Origin: Gloeocapsa sp. UFS-A4-WI-NPMV-4B04
Lineage (GTDB): Bacteria > Cyanobacteriota > Cyanobacteriia > Cyanobacteriales > Chroococcidiopsidaceae
Length of the DNA stretch: 64,000 nucleotides
Assembly (NCBI GenBank): GCA_019359535.1
Contig: JAHHHE010000001.1
Location: 35,040 to 99,039, forward strand
Reading direction: 5' to 3'
The translations under genes and the position numbers were made by a program. The notes under the pieces are model-generated. The model was given only the letters and a program-made list of their open reading frames with translations. It made no database searches and was not told where the DNA came from. Shown one piece after another: positions 1-9,144 of this stretch. The number at the start of each line of letters is the position of its first letter. Position 1 is the first letter of the stretch.

Positions 1-2742
1 GTACTCAGGCAGTTTCGTTTGCAGAAAGCTACGTATAGCACCAACATCAAGTGCTGACTGCCGATTTAACACTAAATAAGCCACTAGGCGTTGGTCGCCA
101 GGTACATCCTCTCGCACGATCGCGGAGGCTTGTCGTATACCTGGGTGTTGATTCAGTAATGCTGCAATTTCTCCTAGTTCAACCCGGAAGCCGCGAATTT
201 TTACCTGATCGTCAACTCGTCCCAAAAACTCAATGTTCCCATCCGGTAGATAGCGGGCGATGTCCCCAGTTTTGTATAACCGCGGTCCATCTTCAAAAGG
301 GTTGTTGATGAATCGCTCTGCTGTTAGCTCAGGTCGATGCAGATACGCACGAGCCAATCCAGCGCCACTGATGTACAATTCACCTGGTACGCCAATGGGT
401 ACGAGGCGTAGCTGCTGATCTAGCACATAGACTTGGGTATTGGCTAGGGGACGACCGAGGGGGACTGTTGCTGCATGACTAAGCTGATCAACGCAGTAAG
501 TTAGTACGCCTACGGTGGTTTCAGTGGGTCCGTAATGATTGAGAATTTGGCATGGAGACTGCTGTTGGATCTGGTGGATCAACTCCCAACTAGCGGCTTC
601 ACCACCAAGAACTAGGCGCTGGCGGGGGAGAATAGCTGATGAACTTGCTAGCAAAGTGGCGAGGTGGGAAGGAACAATTTTGAGACAGTCGATCGGATGG
701 CGATCGCAGTAATCCGCTAGTGCTGCTGGATCTGATGCCCGTTCTGAGGAGATAATATGGAGGCATCCCCCTGTACACAAGGCGGGAAAGATCGCAGTAT
801 TGCCTAAGTCTGCGGCAAAGGTGGAAACTGTCGCATAGCTAGCACCTGCTGGTAAATTCAGTTTCTCTAAAATTCCGTACAGGTAATTCAGCAGTTGTCG
901 ATGCTCAACGGCGACTCCCTTGGGTTCACCTGTAGAACCGGAAGTAAACAGCACATAAACTAAATTCTCACTTGTGACTTGGCTAGTTGGATTCGCCTTA
1001 CTTTTCTGAGCAATGACTTCCGAGTGATCCAAGCACACTACTTGTGTTGCTGAGTTGGGGACTGTCTCAACCAGCGATTGTTGTGTTAAGAGGACTCGTG
1101 CTTGAGTATCTTGTAGCCGGAAGCTTAAACCCTCTGTTGGTAAGGCTGGATCTATGGGGAGATATGCTCCGCCAGCTTTAAGAATACCAAGCATAGCAAT
1201 GATTATTTCTAGCGATCGCTCTAAATCAATCCCTACCAGTTCTTCTGCACCAACTCCCAAATCTTGCAGGTAGTGAGCTAGTTGATTCGCCCTTGTGTTG
1301 AGTTCGCGGTAGGTTAAATGTTGGTCTTCAAATACAACAGCAATATTGTGCGGTGTTTGCTCTACCTGTGCTTCAAATAAATGGTGGATACACTTTTGCG
1401 GATAATCAATTTGAGTGTTGTTGATGGCTAATATTTGTTGGCGTTGGCGATCGCTAATAATTTCTAATTCATTAACTGTAGCTTCGGGGTTTTTAGCCGC
1501 ACTTGCTACTAAGGTTTGAAATTGCTCCCCTAATCGCTGAATACTTTGTCTGTCAATTAGTTCGCGATCGTAGTGTAATTGAGTTGTGAGCGATTCTGGT
1601 TGATGCAAGCAAGTGAGTTTAACTTTGAAGCGATCAAAGCAAACGTAATGCTTGTCAAGGGAAAAAGAAACCCCGCCAGCAGAATATTTATCTAGCCATT
1701 CATCAAACTCAAAACTAATCGGGAAATCTACATTGGTTGTTAATGCAGGATCTTCCCAAATGAAATACTCCTGCCATTGGTCAATATTGTGCCAATTCTC
1801 ATCAATCTGAGCTAACACTTCAGTAAATTTCAAGCTCTCTTGCCAGGAACAACGGACAGGCAAGGATTTGGCTAATAGACCTAGTGATTGATGCAATTCC
1901 TGATATTTTCTGCCATTGAAAACAGTGGTAATGGTAACGTCTGATTTCCCTGTGATTCGCCCAATTAGTAGCTGCCAGCAGGCGAATAAAAATTTATCAA
2001 TTGTAGTGGAATGTAGAGTAGCGATCTCCTCCAGTTTCTGTACATCTGGCTCAATTTTTACTACATAAACATCGGGTTCAAACTTTGTTTTTTCACGTTG
2101 TTGACGCTCAAAAGGCAGAGTCAGCGATCGTAGCTCCCAGCTTTGTTGCCAGAAATCTTTTCCTACTTCTGCATCTTCTACTTCTAGTAGTTCGTTCTGC
2201 CATTCCGAAAATTGAATATACTGTACTGGTTCATCAGTTAATTCCTTGCCTTCTAAGCAAGCAGTATAGGCATTACTAATTTCTTGAACTAGGTTTTTAA
2301 GTGACCAACTATCTGCATATAACGATGGTAGGTTAATTAGCAAAATATGCTGTTTATCTGAAAGCTTAAGTAGAGATAAGCGCAATTGAGAAGCTTGAAA
2401 ATTAAAAATAAAATGCCTTTCTGCTTCAAAAAGTGCCTCAATTTTATCTAATTGTTCTTCGGTAGATAGACCGATCAAATTAATATCTTGCCAAAATATC
2501 GTACTACTTTCGCCTATTACTTGAATAGGAAATTTTATCCCAGGTCGCCGTTGAAAAGATGTCCGCAGAATTTCATGACGAGCAACAACTTTCTCCAAAG
2601 CTGCTTTTAATAATTCAGCATTGATTTGACCTTCAAGACGAATGGCACATTGAGTATAGTAAGCAAAATTATCTTGTTGTAATAACCAAAGATGCTTTTG
2701 CTGTGGGGAGAGCCTAAACCCTTCAATAGTTTGATTTCGCAT
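1..2742 (-). CDS. NRPS module, interface-like C domain + Asp-activating A domain (3' end beyond window)
   Basis: The frame is open from the ATG at 2742 to the window edge, 914 codons. Residues 1-430 form a condensation-like domain starting IEGFRLSPQQKHLWLLQQ. Its C3 motif, near residue 137, reads PSLYADSWS instead of HHxxxDGxS, so it should not form peptide bonds. It matches the interface domains that dock beta-hydroxylases in beta-OH-Asp siderophore synthetases. An A domain follows (about 450 to the edge) with VLFTSGSTGEPKG and NHYGPTETT. Read by alignment, its ten-residue code is D-L-T-K-V-G-H-V-G-K (the last K assumed), which is aspartate. It is a close paralogue of the gene at 9145-12360. 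The upstream gene at 3446-9139 ends in C-TauD, so together they make C-TauD / interface-A(Asp). The carrier domain must lie beyond position 1. The Asp call is strong; interface function is inferred from the missing motif and context. Confidence 0.93.
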   Translation of the reverse strand, partial: MRNQTIEGFRLSPQQKHLWLLQQDNFAYYTQCAIRLEGQINAELLKAALEKVVARHEILRTSFQRRPGIKFPIQVIGESSTIFWQDINLIGLSTEEQLDKIEALFEAERHFIFNFQASQLRLSLLKLSDKQHILLINLPSLYADSWSLKNLVQEISNAYTACLEGKELTDEPVQYIQFSEWQNELLEVEDAEVGKDFWQQSWELRSLTLPFERQQREKTKFEPDVYVVKIEPDVQKLEEIATLHSTTIDKFLFACWQLLIGRITGKSDVTITTVFNGRKYQELHQSLGLLAKSLPVRCSWQESLKFTEVLAQIDENWHNIDQWQEYFIWEDPALTTNVDFPISFEFDEWLDKYSAGGVSFSLDKHYVCFDRFKVKLTCLHQPESLTTQLHYDRELIDRQSIQRLGEQFQTLVASAAKNPEATVNELEIISDRQRQQILAINNTQIDYPQKCIHHLFEAQVEQTPHNIAVVFEDQHLTYRELNTRANQLAHYLQDLGVGAEELVGIDLERSLEIIIAMLGILKAGGAYLPIDPALPTEGLSFRLQDTQARVLLTQQSLVETVPNSATQVVCLDHSEVIAQKSKANPTSQVTSENLVYVLFTSGSTGEPKGVAVEHRQLLNYLYGILEKLNLPAGASYATVSTFAADLGNTAIFPALCTGGCLHIISSERASDPAALADYCDRHPIDCLKIVPSHLATLLASSSAILPRQRLVLGGEAASWELIHQIQQQSPCQILNHYGPTETTVGVLTYCVDQLSHAATVPLGRPLANTQVYVLDQQLRLVPIGVPGELYISGAGLARAYLHRPELTAERFINNPFEDGPRLYKTGDIARYLPDGNIEFLGRVDDQVKIRGFRVELGEIAALLNQHPGIRQASAIVREDVPGDQRLVAYLVLNRQSALDVGAIRSFLQTKLPEY

Positions 2743-2772
2743 AGATATTGAAATTCTGGAAGTGTATTTGTA

Positions 2773-3393
2773 TTATTCGTCTGTTACGAGAACAGATCCC
2801 TTAGAGTCCCACAAGTTCTCACGGATTGCTCTTTGATACAAAGCCTCGAAAACCTCAGCCAAAGCGGGAGCAAAAGCCATAGCCTTCTTATTACGGCTCC
2901 GGCTCATCTCCTCCGTCACAAAGTGTTCTTGCCATACCCGTCCAGAACTAAAAACGTTTTGGGCAAAGGCTTGTAGCTTATCCATCGCTCTAGCAAACTG
3001 AGCTTCTGGTGTCGGAGCGATCTCAAATTCTTTCCACCAACCATAGACTAACTTTTGCACATCCTCCGGCAGCAAGGCGAACAGCTGATTTGCAGCAGTC
3101 TCCTCACGAGCATTCTGGTTATAGTTGCCCACAGTGTCATATGCAAACGTATCGCCAGCGTAGATTTCGACTAGATCATGGATGAGAATCAATTTCAGCA
3201 CACGCTCAATGTCAACATCAATTTCCATTTCCTGATAAAGAAGGAGAGCAAACAGGCTCGTATGCCAGGTATGTTCAGCATCGCTCTCGTGCCGACTATG
3301 GTCTGAAAGATATGCAGATCGATATATCAGCTTTAGCTGGTCAATTGTTTCGAGGAAGCCCAGTATTTTAGTGAAACGCTGCGAATCGATCAT
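2773..3393 (-). CDS. HD-domain metal-dependent phosphohydrolase (YfbR/HD_3-like)
   Basis: A 206-residue protein with the HD-superfamily pattern: H in DAEHTWHTSLF (about residues 40-50), HD in LILIHDLVEIYAGD (about 70-83) and a later acidic MDKLQAF segment (about 137). Relatives hydrolyse nucleoside monophosphates or other small phosphorylated metabolites; the substrate cannot be read from sequence. It lies in the operon, 52 bp after the NRPS stop at 3446 and 30 bp before the next NRPS start at 2742. It thus separates the C-TauD gene from its presumed interface-A partner. A role in the siderophore pathway (housekeeping of AMP or nucleotide by-products, tailoring, or self-protection) is conjecture. 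An unrelated gene caught in the operon is the alternative. Confidence 0.85.
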   Translation of the reverse strand: MIDSQRFTKILGFLETIDQLKLIYRSAYLSDHSRHESDAEHTWHTSLFALLLYQEMEIDVDIERVLKLILIHDLVEIYAGDTFAYDTVGNYNQNAREETAANQLFALLPEDVQKLVYGWWKEFEIAPTPEAQFARAMDKLQAFAQNVFSSGRVWQEHFVTEEMSRSRNKKAMAFAPALAEVFEALYQRAIRENLWDSKGSVLVTDE

Positions 3394-3445
3394 ATAAATC
3401 TCCTGTCTACAAGTCGTTGCCTACAGTAGTGACTAACCACTACCC

Positions 3446-6400
3446 TTAAGTAGCGATTATTTCGCCCATTGCCACGACAATTTTGCGCGAACCTTCATAA
3501 GGGTTACGTCCATGAGCAGCCAGCATATTATCCAGCATCAAAATATCACCTTGTTGCCAAAGAAAACTGCTAGTTAATTCTTGATAAACTGCCTCTATTT
3601 CCGCAATTACTGAGTCTTCAATTGCCGAACCATCGCCGTAATAAACATTACGTGGTAATTTCTTTTCCCCAAACATTGACAATAGAGATTGCCGCACATT
3701 TGACTCTAAGCATGATACGTGATGCAATTGCAGTTGATTGAAAAAAACAAGCTCTCCTGTTTTCGGATGTTTAGACACTGCTGGTCTAATTTGGCGGGTT
3801 CTCAGATTATTATCTGCGAGCCACTCAAAATCTATTTTTGCTTGACGACAATATTCTTCAACTACTGCTTTATCAGTAGTATGAAAGAAATCTTGCCAAC
3901 TCACATCTAAACCTGCAATGTAGTTGCGGACATACATTAATTGTTTTTGCTCAAATTTTTCCCGTAACTTAGGATTTAGGCGTTGATATACTTGGCGACA
4001 GTCAATAATTGGAGTTTCGCCGCCTTTTTGTGCTGGTTGCACACAGAAAAACCAGATTTTTTGGGGAAACTGGTGTAAATGAGAACTTTCGTTATGAAAT
4101 AAGATCGCTTTGTCAGGCGGGTAGGGAGTAGAACTATAAACTTTGCCGCTAATTCCTTCTCTGGGTAAGTCACCGTACTCACCAAATAATTCTGGGCAAA
4201 TAGCTTGAGCAAAGTTTTCAAACTCAGGTACTGTAGTGAGATTAAATCCTCGAAACAGAATTGCTCCGTATTTGAGTAGGTTTGCTTCTATAAATTCGCG
4301 ATGATTTTTTGCCCAGTCAGCTAAGTCAATTTGAGCAAAATTAGGTTGAATTAACAAGGGAAAATATTTCCCTTGCTGTAAAGAATCTGTCTTAACTAAT
4401 TGCCCTTGGGGTAGGCTGATAGTTTTGGGTTTAACAGATTTAAATTGCTGGAAACTAACTTGTTTTCGTGCTTCTTGTTGAGTAATTTGTTTGGTTTTTT
4501 CAGTTTCAGTTAGGATCTCTAAAGCGTTGATTTTGGTGTCTGGTTGAGCAGCAGCATTGTTAGCTAAAGTTTCAAAGTTATTTGACATACGCTTGATAAT
4601 TGCCGGATGAAAAATGTCAGTGTTGTATTGCCAAGTGCCAACAATTCCTTGTTGAGTTTCTTCAATAAATAGAACTAAATCAAACTTTGTCTTGCTAGTG
4701 TTTATATCTACGGGACTAAGAGTTAAGTTCGTTAATTCCAAAGTCGAAGTTGGGGTATTTTGGAAGACAAATAACACTTGAAATAGTGGAGTGTGGCTCG
4801 TAGTTCGATTTGGTTGGAGAACCTCTACTAACTTGGCAAAAGGCAAATCTTGGTGAGCATAAGCTCCTAAAGCAACCTCCCGCACCCGCGCTAGCAATTC
4901 CCGAAAACTGGGGTTGCCAGATAAATGAGTGCGTAAGACAAGTAGGTTGACAAAAAAACCGATTAATGGCTCTATTTCCGAGCGATCGCGATTAGCAACA
5001 TCAGTCCCAACTACAATGTCATCCTGATTTGTATAGCGGTAGAGCAATGTCTGCAAGATTGCCAGTAGGGTCATAAATAAGGTGACACCCTCCTGGTTAC
5101 TCAGGGTTCTGAGTTGTTGGGACAGATGAGGAGACAGGAGAAAGGATTGGTCTGGATCTTCCTCTGGGGCATTAGATGAGGAAAGGCTACTCGCTATTTT
5201 GGGTAAGTCTAATGTTGTGGAAGCGCCTGCTAGCTGTTGTTGCCAGTAGGAAAGTAAATTTTCTAATACTTCTCCTTGTAGCCACTGACGCTGCCAGTAA
5301 GCAAAGTCACCGTATTGGATAGCAAGTTCTGGCAATGGTGACGGGTTTCCGGTCGCAAATGCTGTGTAGAGTGCCGATATTTCTTTAGTGATGATGCTGG
5401 TAGACCAACCATCAGAGACGATGTGGTGCATCGTAAACAACACTATATGTTCTGCTTCGCCTAGCTTTAGTAGCGTTCCTCGGAGCAAAGCATCTTGTTC
5501 TAGGTTAAAAGGCAACTGGGCTTCCGCAGCAGCTAGCCGCAGAACTTCAGCTTCCTGTGTTGGCATTAATTGCAGGTCTACTAAAGGCAGCTTTATAGTC
5601 AAGGTTGGGGCAATAACTTGGACAGGTTGCCCATCTACGACTGTAAAAGTAGTGCGTAAGACTGCGTGACGGCGGATAATTTCGTTGAGACTCTGTTCTA
5701 GGGCAAAAATATTCAGCGAACCAACTAGACGCACAGCAGCAGCAATGTTGTAGGCGGCGTTATTTGGCTGTAATTGATCTAGGAACCACAAGCGTTGTTG
5801 AGCAAAGGAAAGAGGTAGCTGCTGCTGTGAAATTCGCTCAATGGGCGGTGTTGTCAGTTTTTGTGTAGCTGAAATCGCTTGATTAAGGCGATCGCTCAAT
5901 TGAGCTACTGTCGGCGACTCAAACAACCAGCGCAACGGTAGTTCCACCTGAAAAACTGAGCGGATACGGGAAATCAACTGAGTGGCTAGCAGTGAATGTC
6001 CACCCAAGTGAAAGAAGTTGTCATGGATAGATGGTGCTTGTGCCAATCCCAAGATATCGACCCAGATACCAGCCAGTACCTCTTGAATAGGGGTACGAGG
6101 TGCGGCAAAAATTTTCTCTAACTCAGTGGTAGCGGGTGCTGGTAAAGCGCGACGGTCTACTTTGCCGTTGGGTGTTAGTGGTAAAGCCTCTAAGATGACA
6201 AACGCTGTGGGAACCATATACTGAGGCAACTGCTGCTCCAGAAAGCGACGGATCGCACTGTTTTCTAGCTCTGCGTCTGGCTCTGGTACTAAATAAGCGA
6301 CTAGATGAGAACCAAGTTTATCCTCTCGCACGACAACTACAGTTGTTCGCACTCCTGGATATTGACTCAGCACCGCCTCAATTTCTCTCAGTTCAATGCG

Positions 6401-9139
6401 GAAGCCGCGCACCTTCACTTGGCGATCGCACCTTTCTTGATACTCCAGAGTGCCATCTGGGCGATAACGCACTAAGTCTCCAGTTTTGTACAGTCGGGAA
6501 GTTGGATCGCTGTTAAAGGGGTTAGAAATAAATTTCTCGGCTGTGAGTTGTGGCTGGTTGAGATAACCACGAGCTAACCCAGCACCACCGATGTGTAGTT
6601 CGCCTCTAGCTGAGATCGGAACTGGTTGCAGGTGATTGTCCAGGACATAAAATTGAGTATTAGCAATCGGGCGACCGATGGCGACAATGCTGTGTGGTTC
6701 GCTACTATTTTGAGGCTCTACTTTATGGGCAGATGACCAGATCGTAGTTTCTGTTGGTCCATATAAGTTCCACACCTCAGTACCGCGTGCGACTAACTGA
6801 TTGGCAAGCAAGCGATCGAGGGCTTCACCACCACAAAGAATTTTCAATTTCCATCTACCCTGCCATCCAGCTGCTAAAAGTAGCCGCCAAGTGGCAGGAG
6901 TGGCTTGCATCACCGTTGCGCCGGAGGATACTAACTGTGCTAACAACTGAGTGCCGTCAGTGGCGACTTCACGGCTGACTATCACTAAGCGATCGCCTAT
7001 AACTAACGGTAGGTACAGTTCGAGTGCAGCAATATCAAAAGATAATGTAGTGACTGATAAAAACGTATCTCCCCCAGTCAAGCCTAGAGTCAAGCGCATG
7101 GCATTTAAGAAGTTCGTCAAAGCACTGTGGGGAATTTGCACTCCTTTGGGTTTACCAGTAGAGCCAGAGGTGTAGATCACATAAGCTAAGTTATCGGCAA
7201 CCGCCACACTGACGAGATTTTCGTCACTTTGTTGAGCAATCTCTTGCCAGTCGGTATCGAGACACACTACCTGAGCTTGATGTTCTGGTAGTCCTGCTAG
7301 CAACTGCGACTGAGCGATTAGAACGGACACCTGGGCATCTGACAACATGAATGCCAAGCGCTCTTGGGGATACGCGGGGTCTAGTGGCACATAAGCGCCG
7401 CCAGCTTTGAGGATGCCTAAAAGCCCAATTACCATTTCTAGGGAGCGCTCAACACAGATGCCGACTAATACCTCTAGCTGCACACCTAGTTTTTGCAAGT
7501 GACGTGCTAGTTGATTAGCTCGTTGATTTAGTTCTCGGTAGGTAAATTGTTGGTTTTCAAATACTACGGCGATCGCGTCTGGTGTCCTCTCTACTTGCGC
7601 CTCAAACAGCTCGTGGATACACAAATCAAGACCTGCTCCTGTGCCTTCTGCGCTCTGCCTTGCGCCTTCTTCATTCCACTCCACTAGTAGCTGCTGTTGC
7701 TCTAACTTACTCAGCAACGGTAAGTCCGAGATAGACTGTTGGGGATTTGCCACAATTCCTGATAGTAGAGTTTGAAAATGACCCAACATCCTGCTGATAG
7801 TAGTAGCCTCAAACAAATGCGTGTTGTACTCTAAGGCTCCAGTTAATCCCTGCTCTGTGTGACTCATCACTAGTGTTAAGTCAAACTTGGCACTGCTGGT
7901 GTCTACTTCTATAGGTTGGAGGGTTAGTCCTGAAAGCTCTAAAGTCTCGCTGGGGGCGTTCTGGAGGACAAACATTACTTGAAATAGTGGTGCGTGACTC
8001 AAGTTACGCTCCGGCTGCAACTCCTCTACCAACTTCTCAAAGGGTAAATTTTGGTGAGCATAAGCCCCTAAAGCTACTTCTCTAACCCGACGCAATACCT
8101 CTTGAAAGCTGGGATTACCAGTTAGATCAGTACGCAGAACTAGAGTATTGATAAATAACCCAATTAATCCTTCAATTTCAATGCGATCGCGGTTGGCAAT
8201 CGGCGAACCTACAAGGATATCTGTTTGCCCTGTGTAGCGGTAAAGTAATGTTTTGAAGGCGGCTAGCAGAGTAATAAAAAGAGTGGTTTCCTCTTGGAGA
8301 CTGAACTTAGTCACTGCCTCAGTTAAGGTTTTGGGCAGGATAAAAGTTTGCACTGCACCTGAGAAAATTTGGACTGCTGGACGTGGGCGATCTGTCGGTA
8401 AATCTAACACCGGAATACTACCGCCCAGCTGCTTTTTCCAGTAAGTCATCTGAGTATCCAATTCTCTTTGTAGCCACTGTCGCTGCCAGAAAGCAAAGTC
8501 TGCGTACTGAATTGGTAGTTTCGGTAATGGGGAAGGCTTGCCAGTGGCAAAAGCTTCGTAGAGTGTCCCTACCTCCCTAATCAGCACTCCCATTGACCAA
8601 CCATCAGAGACAATATGGTGCATCGCAAACAGTACCGCATACTCTGATTGACACAGATGCAGTAAGCTAACTCGCAGCAACGGCGGCTGTTGCAAGTCAA
8701 AGGGAGTTTGAGCTAATTCCTTCGCTAACCGCAGCACTTCTTGTTCACGCTTGGTTTCGGGAAGTTGGCGCAGATCCAGTATCGGTAAGGTTAATGACAA
8801 ACTAGGAGCGATCGCTAGAACTGGTTGTCCATCTACGGTGTCAAAAGCAGTCCGCAAGACTTCGTGTCGCCTGATAATTTCGTTGAGGCTCTGTTGCAGC
8901 GCTGCTACATTCAAGTCACCTTTGAGCCGCACAGCCGCAGGAATGTTATAAAAAGGATTACCCGGTTCCAGTCGCTCCAGAAACCACAACCGTTGCTGGG
9001 CAAAGGACAAGGTTAAAGCATTATCGCCACGCGGTTGGATTTTTGTTGGTGCGACATTCTGCTGCTGATACAACTGTTGCACCAGTAGTTCGCGTTTTTC
9101 TGGTGAAAGGGCGGCAATGCGATCGCTCAAATTACTCAT
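3446..9139 (-). CDS. NRPS C-A(Gly)-T-C-TauD with C-terminal Asp beta-hydroxylase domain
   Basis: A 1897-residue synthetase. C1 (about 45-480) has HHIVSDGWS near 173. The A domain (about 525-1010) has VIYTSGSTGKPKG, SFDIAALE near 701 and NLYGPTETT; the derived code D-I-L-Q-L-G-L-I-W-K indicates glycine. T follows (LGGHSLL, Ser near 1048), then C2 (about 1135-1560, intact HHIVSDGWS near 1240). The C-terminal 300 residues are a TauD/TfdA/SyrP-type Fe(II)/2-oxoglutarate dioxygenase with facial triad HNE at 1682-1684 and His near 1876, and a SRK arginine for 2-oxoglutarate. Such domains hydroxylate carrier-bound Asp at the beta carbon. C2-TauD has no A-T of its own and should act with the interface-A(Asp) protein at 1-2742. 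The start is 5 bp after the previous stop. Confidence 0.95.
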   Translation of the reverse strand: MSNLSDRIAALSPEKRELLVQQLYQQQNVAPTKIQPRGDNALTLSFAQQRLWFLERLEPGNPFYNIPAAVRLKGDLNVAALQQSLNEIIRRHEVLRTAFDTVDGQPVLAIAPSLSLTLPILDLRQLPETKREQEVLRLAKELAQTPFDLQQPPLLRVSLLHLCQSEYAVLFAMHHIVSDGWSMGVLIREVGTLYEAFATGKPSPLPKLPIQYADFAFWQRQWLQRELDTQMTYWKKQLGGSIPVLDLPTDRPRPAVQIFSGAVQTFILPKTLTEAVTKFSLQEETTLFITLLAAFKTLLYRYTGQTDILVGSPIANRDRIEIEGLIGLFINTLVLRTDLTGNPSFQEVLRRVREVALGAYAHQNLPFEKLVEELQPERNLSHAPLFQVMFVLQNAPSETLELSGLTLQPIEVDTSSAKFDLTLVMSHTEQGLTGALEYNTHLFEATTISRMLGHFQTLLSGIVANPQQSISDLPLLSKLEQQQLLVEWNEEGARQSAEGTGAGLDLCIHELFEAQVERTPDAIAVVFENQQFTYRELNQRANQLARHLQKLGVQLEVLVGICVERSLEMVIGLLGILKAGGAYVPLDPAYPQERLAFMLSDAQVSVLIAQSQLLAGLPEHQAQVVCLDTDWQEIAQQSDENLVSVAVADNLAYVIYTSGSTGKPKGVQIPHSALTNFLNAMRLTLGLTGGDTFLSVTTLSFDIAALELYLPLVIGDRLVIVSREVATDGTQLLAQLVSSGATVMQATPATWRLLLAAGWQGRWKLKILCGGEALDRLLANQLVARGTEVWNLYGPTETTIWSSAHKVEPQNSSEPHSIVAIGRPIANTQFYVLDNHLQPVPISARGELHIGGAGLARGYLNQPQLTAEKFISNPFNSDPTSRLYKTGDLVRYRPDGTLEYQERCDRQVKVRGFRIELREIEAVLSQYPGVRTTVVVVREDKLGSHLVAYLVPEPDAELENSAIRRFLEQQLPQYMVPTAFVILEALPLTPNGKVDRRALPAPATTELEKIFAAPRTPIQEVLAGIWVDILGLAQAPSIHDNFFHLGGHSLLATQLISRIRSVFQVELPLRWLFESPTVAQLSDRLNQAISATQKLTTPPIERISQQQLPLSFAQQRLWFLDQLQPNNAAYNIAAAVRLVGSLNIFALEQSLNEIIRRHAVLRTTFTVVDGQPVQVIAPTLTIKLPLVDLQLMPTQEAEVLRLAAAEAQLPFNLEQDALLRGTLLKLGEAEHIVLFTMHHIVSDGWSTSIITKEISALYTAFATGNPSPLPELAIQYGDFAYWQRQWLQGEVLENLLSYWQQQLAGASTTLDLPKIASSLSSSNAPEEDPDQSFLLSPHLSQQLRTLSNQEGVTLFMTLLAILQTLLYRYTNQDDIVVGTDVANRDRSEIEPLIGFFVNLLVLRTHLSGNPSFRELLARVREVALGAYAHQDLPFAKLVEVLQPNRTTSHTPLFQVLFVFQNTPTSTLELTNLTLSPVDINTSKTKFDLVLFIEETQQGIVGTWQYNTDIFHPAIIKRMSNNFETLANNAAAQPDTKINALEILTETEKTKQITQQEARKQVSFQQFKSVKPKTISLPQGQLVKTDSLQQGKYFPLLIQPNFAQIDLADWAKNHREFIEANLLKYGAILFRGFNLTTVPEFENFAQAICPELFGEYGDLPREGISGKVYSSTPYPPDKAILFHNESSHLHQFPQKIWFFCVQPAQKGGETPIIDCRQVYQRLNPKLREKFEQKQLMYVRNYIAGLDVSWQDFFHTTDKAVVEEYCRQAKIDFEWLADNNLRTRQIRPAVSKHPKTGELVFFNQLQLHHVSCLESNVRQSLLSMFGEKKLPRNVYYGDGSAIEDSVIAEIEAVYQELTSSFLWQQGDILMLDNMLAAHGRNPYEGSRKIVVAMGEIIAT
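7633..7671. repeat. STRR-like heptanucleotide tract inside NRPS C-A linker
   Basis: Degenerate ttctgcc/gctctgcc units lie in frame in the coding sequence and encode the Glu/Gly/Arg-rich linker between C1 and A (EEGARQSAEG). The same position carries such a tract in four other NRPS genes here. Confidence 0.7.
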
Positions 9140-9144
9140 AGAAC

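Noticed and set aside
3976-4221. Reading frames of 60-118 codons on either strand inside the NRPS/PKS genes (this one as example)
   Set aside because: They lie wholly within long, domain-confirmed coding regions in other frames, lack ribosome sites and match no family.
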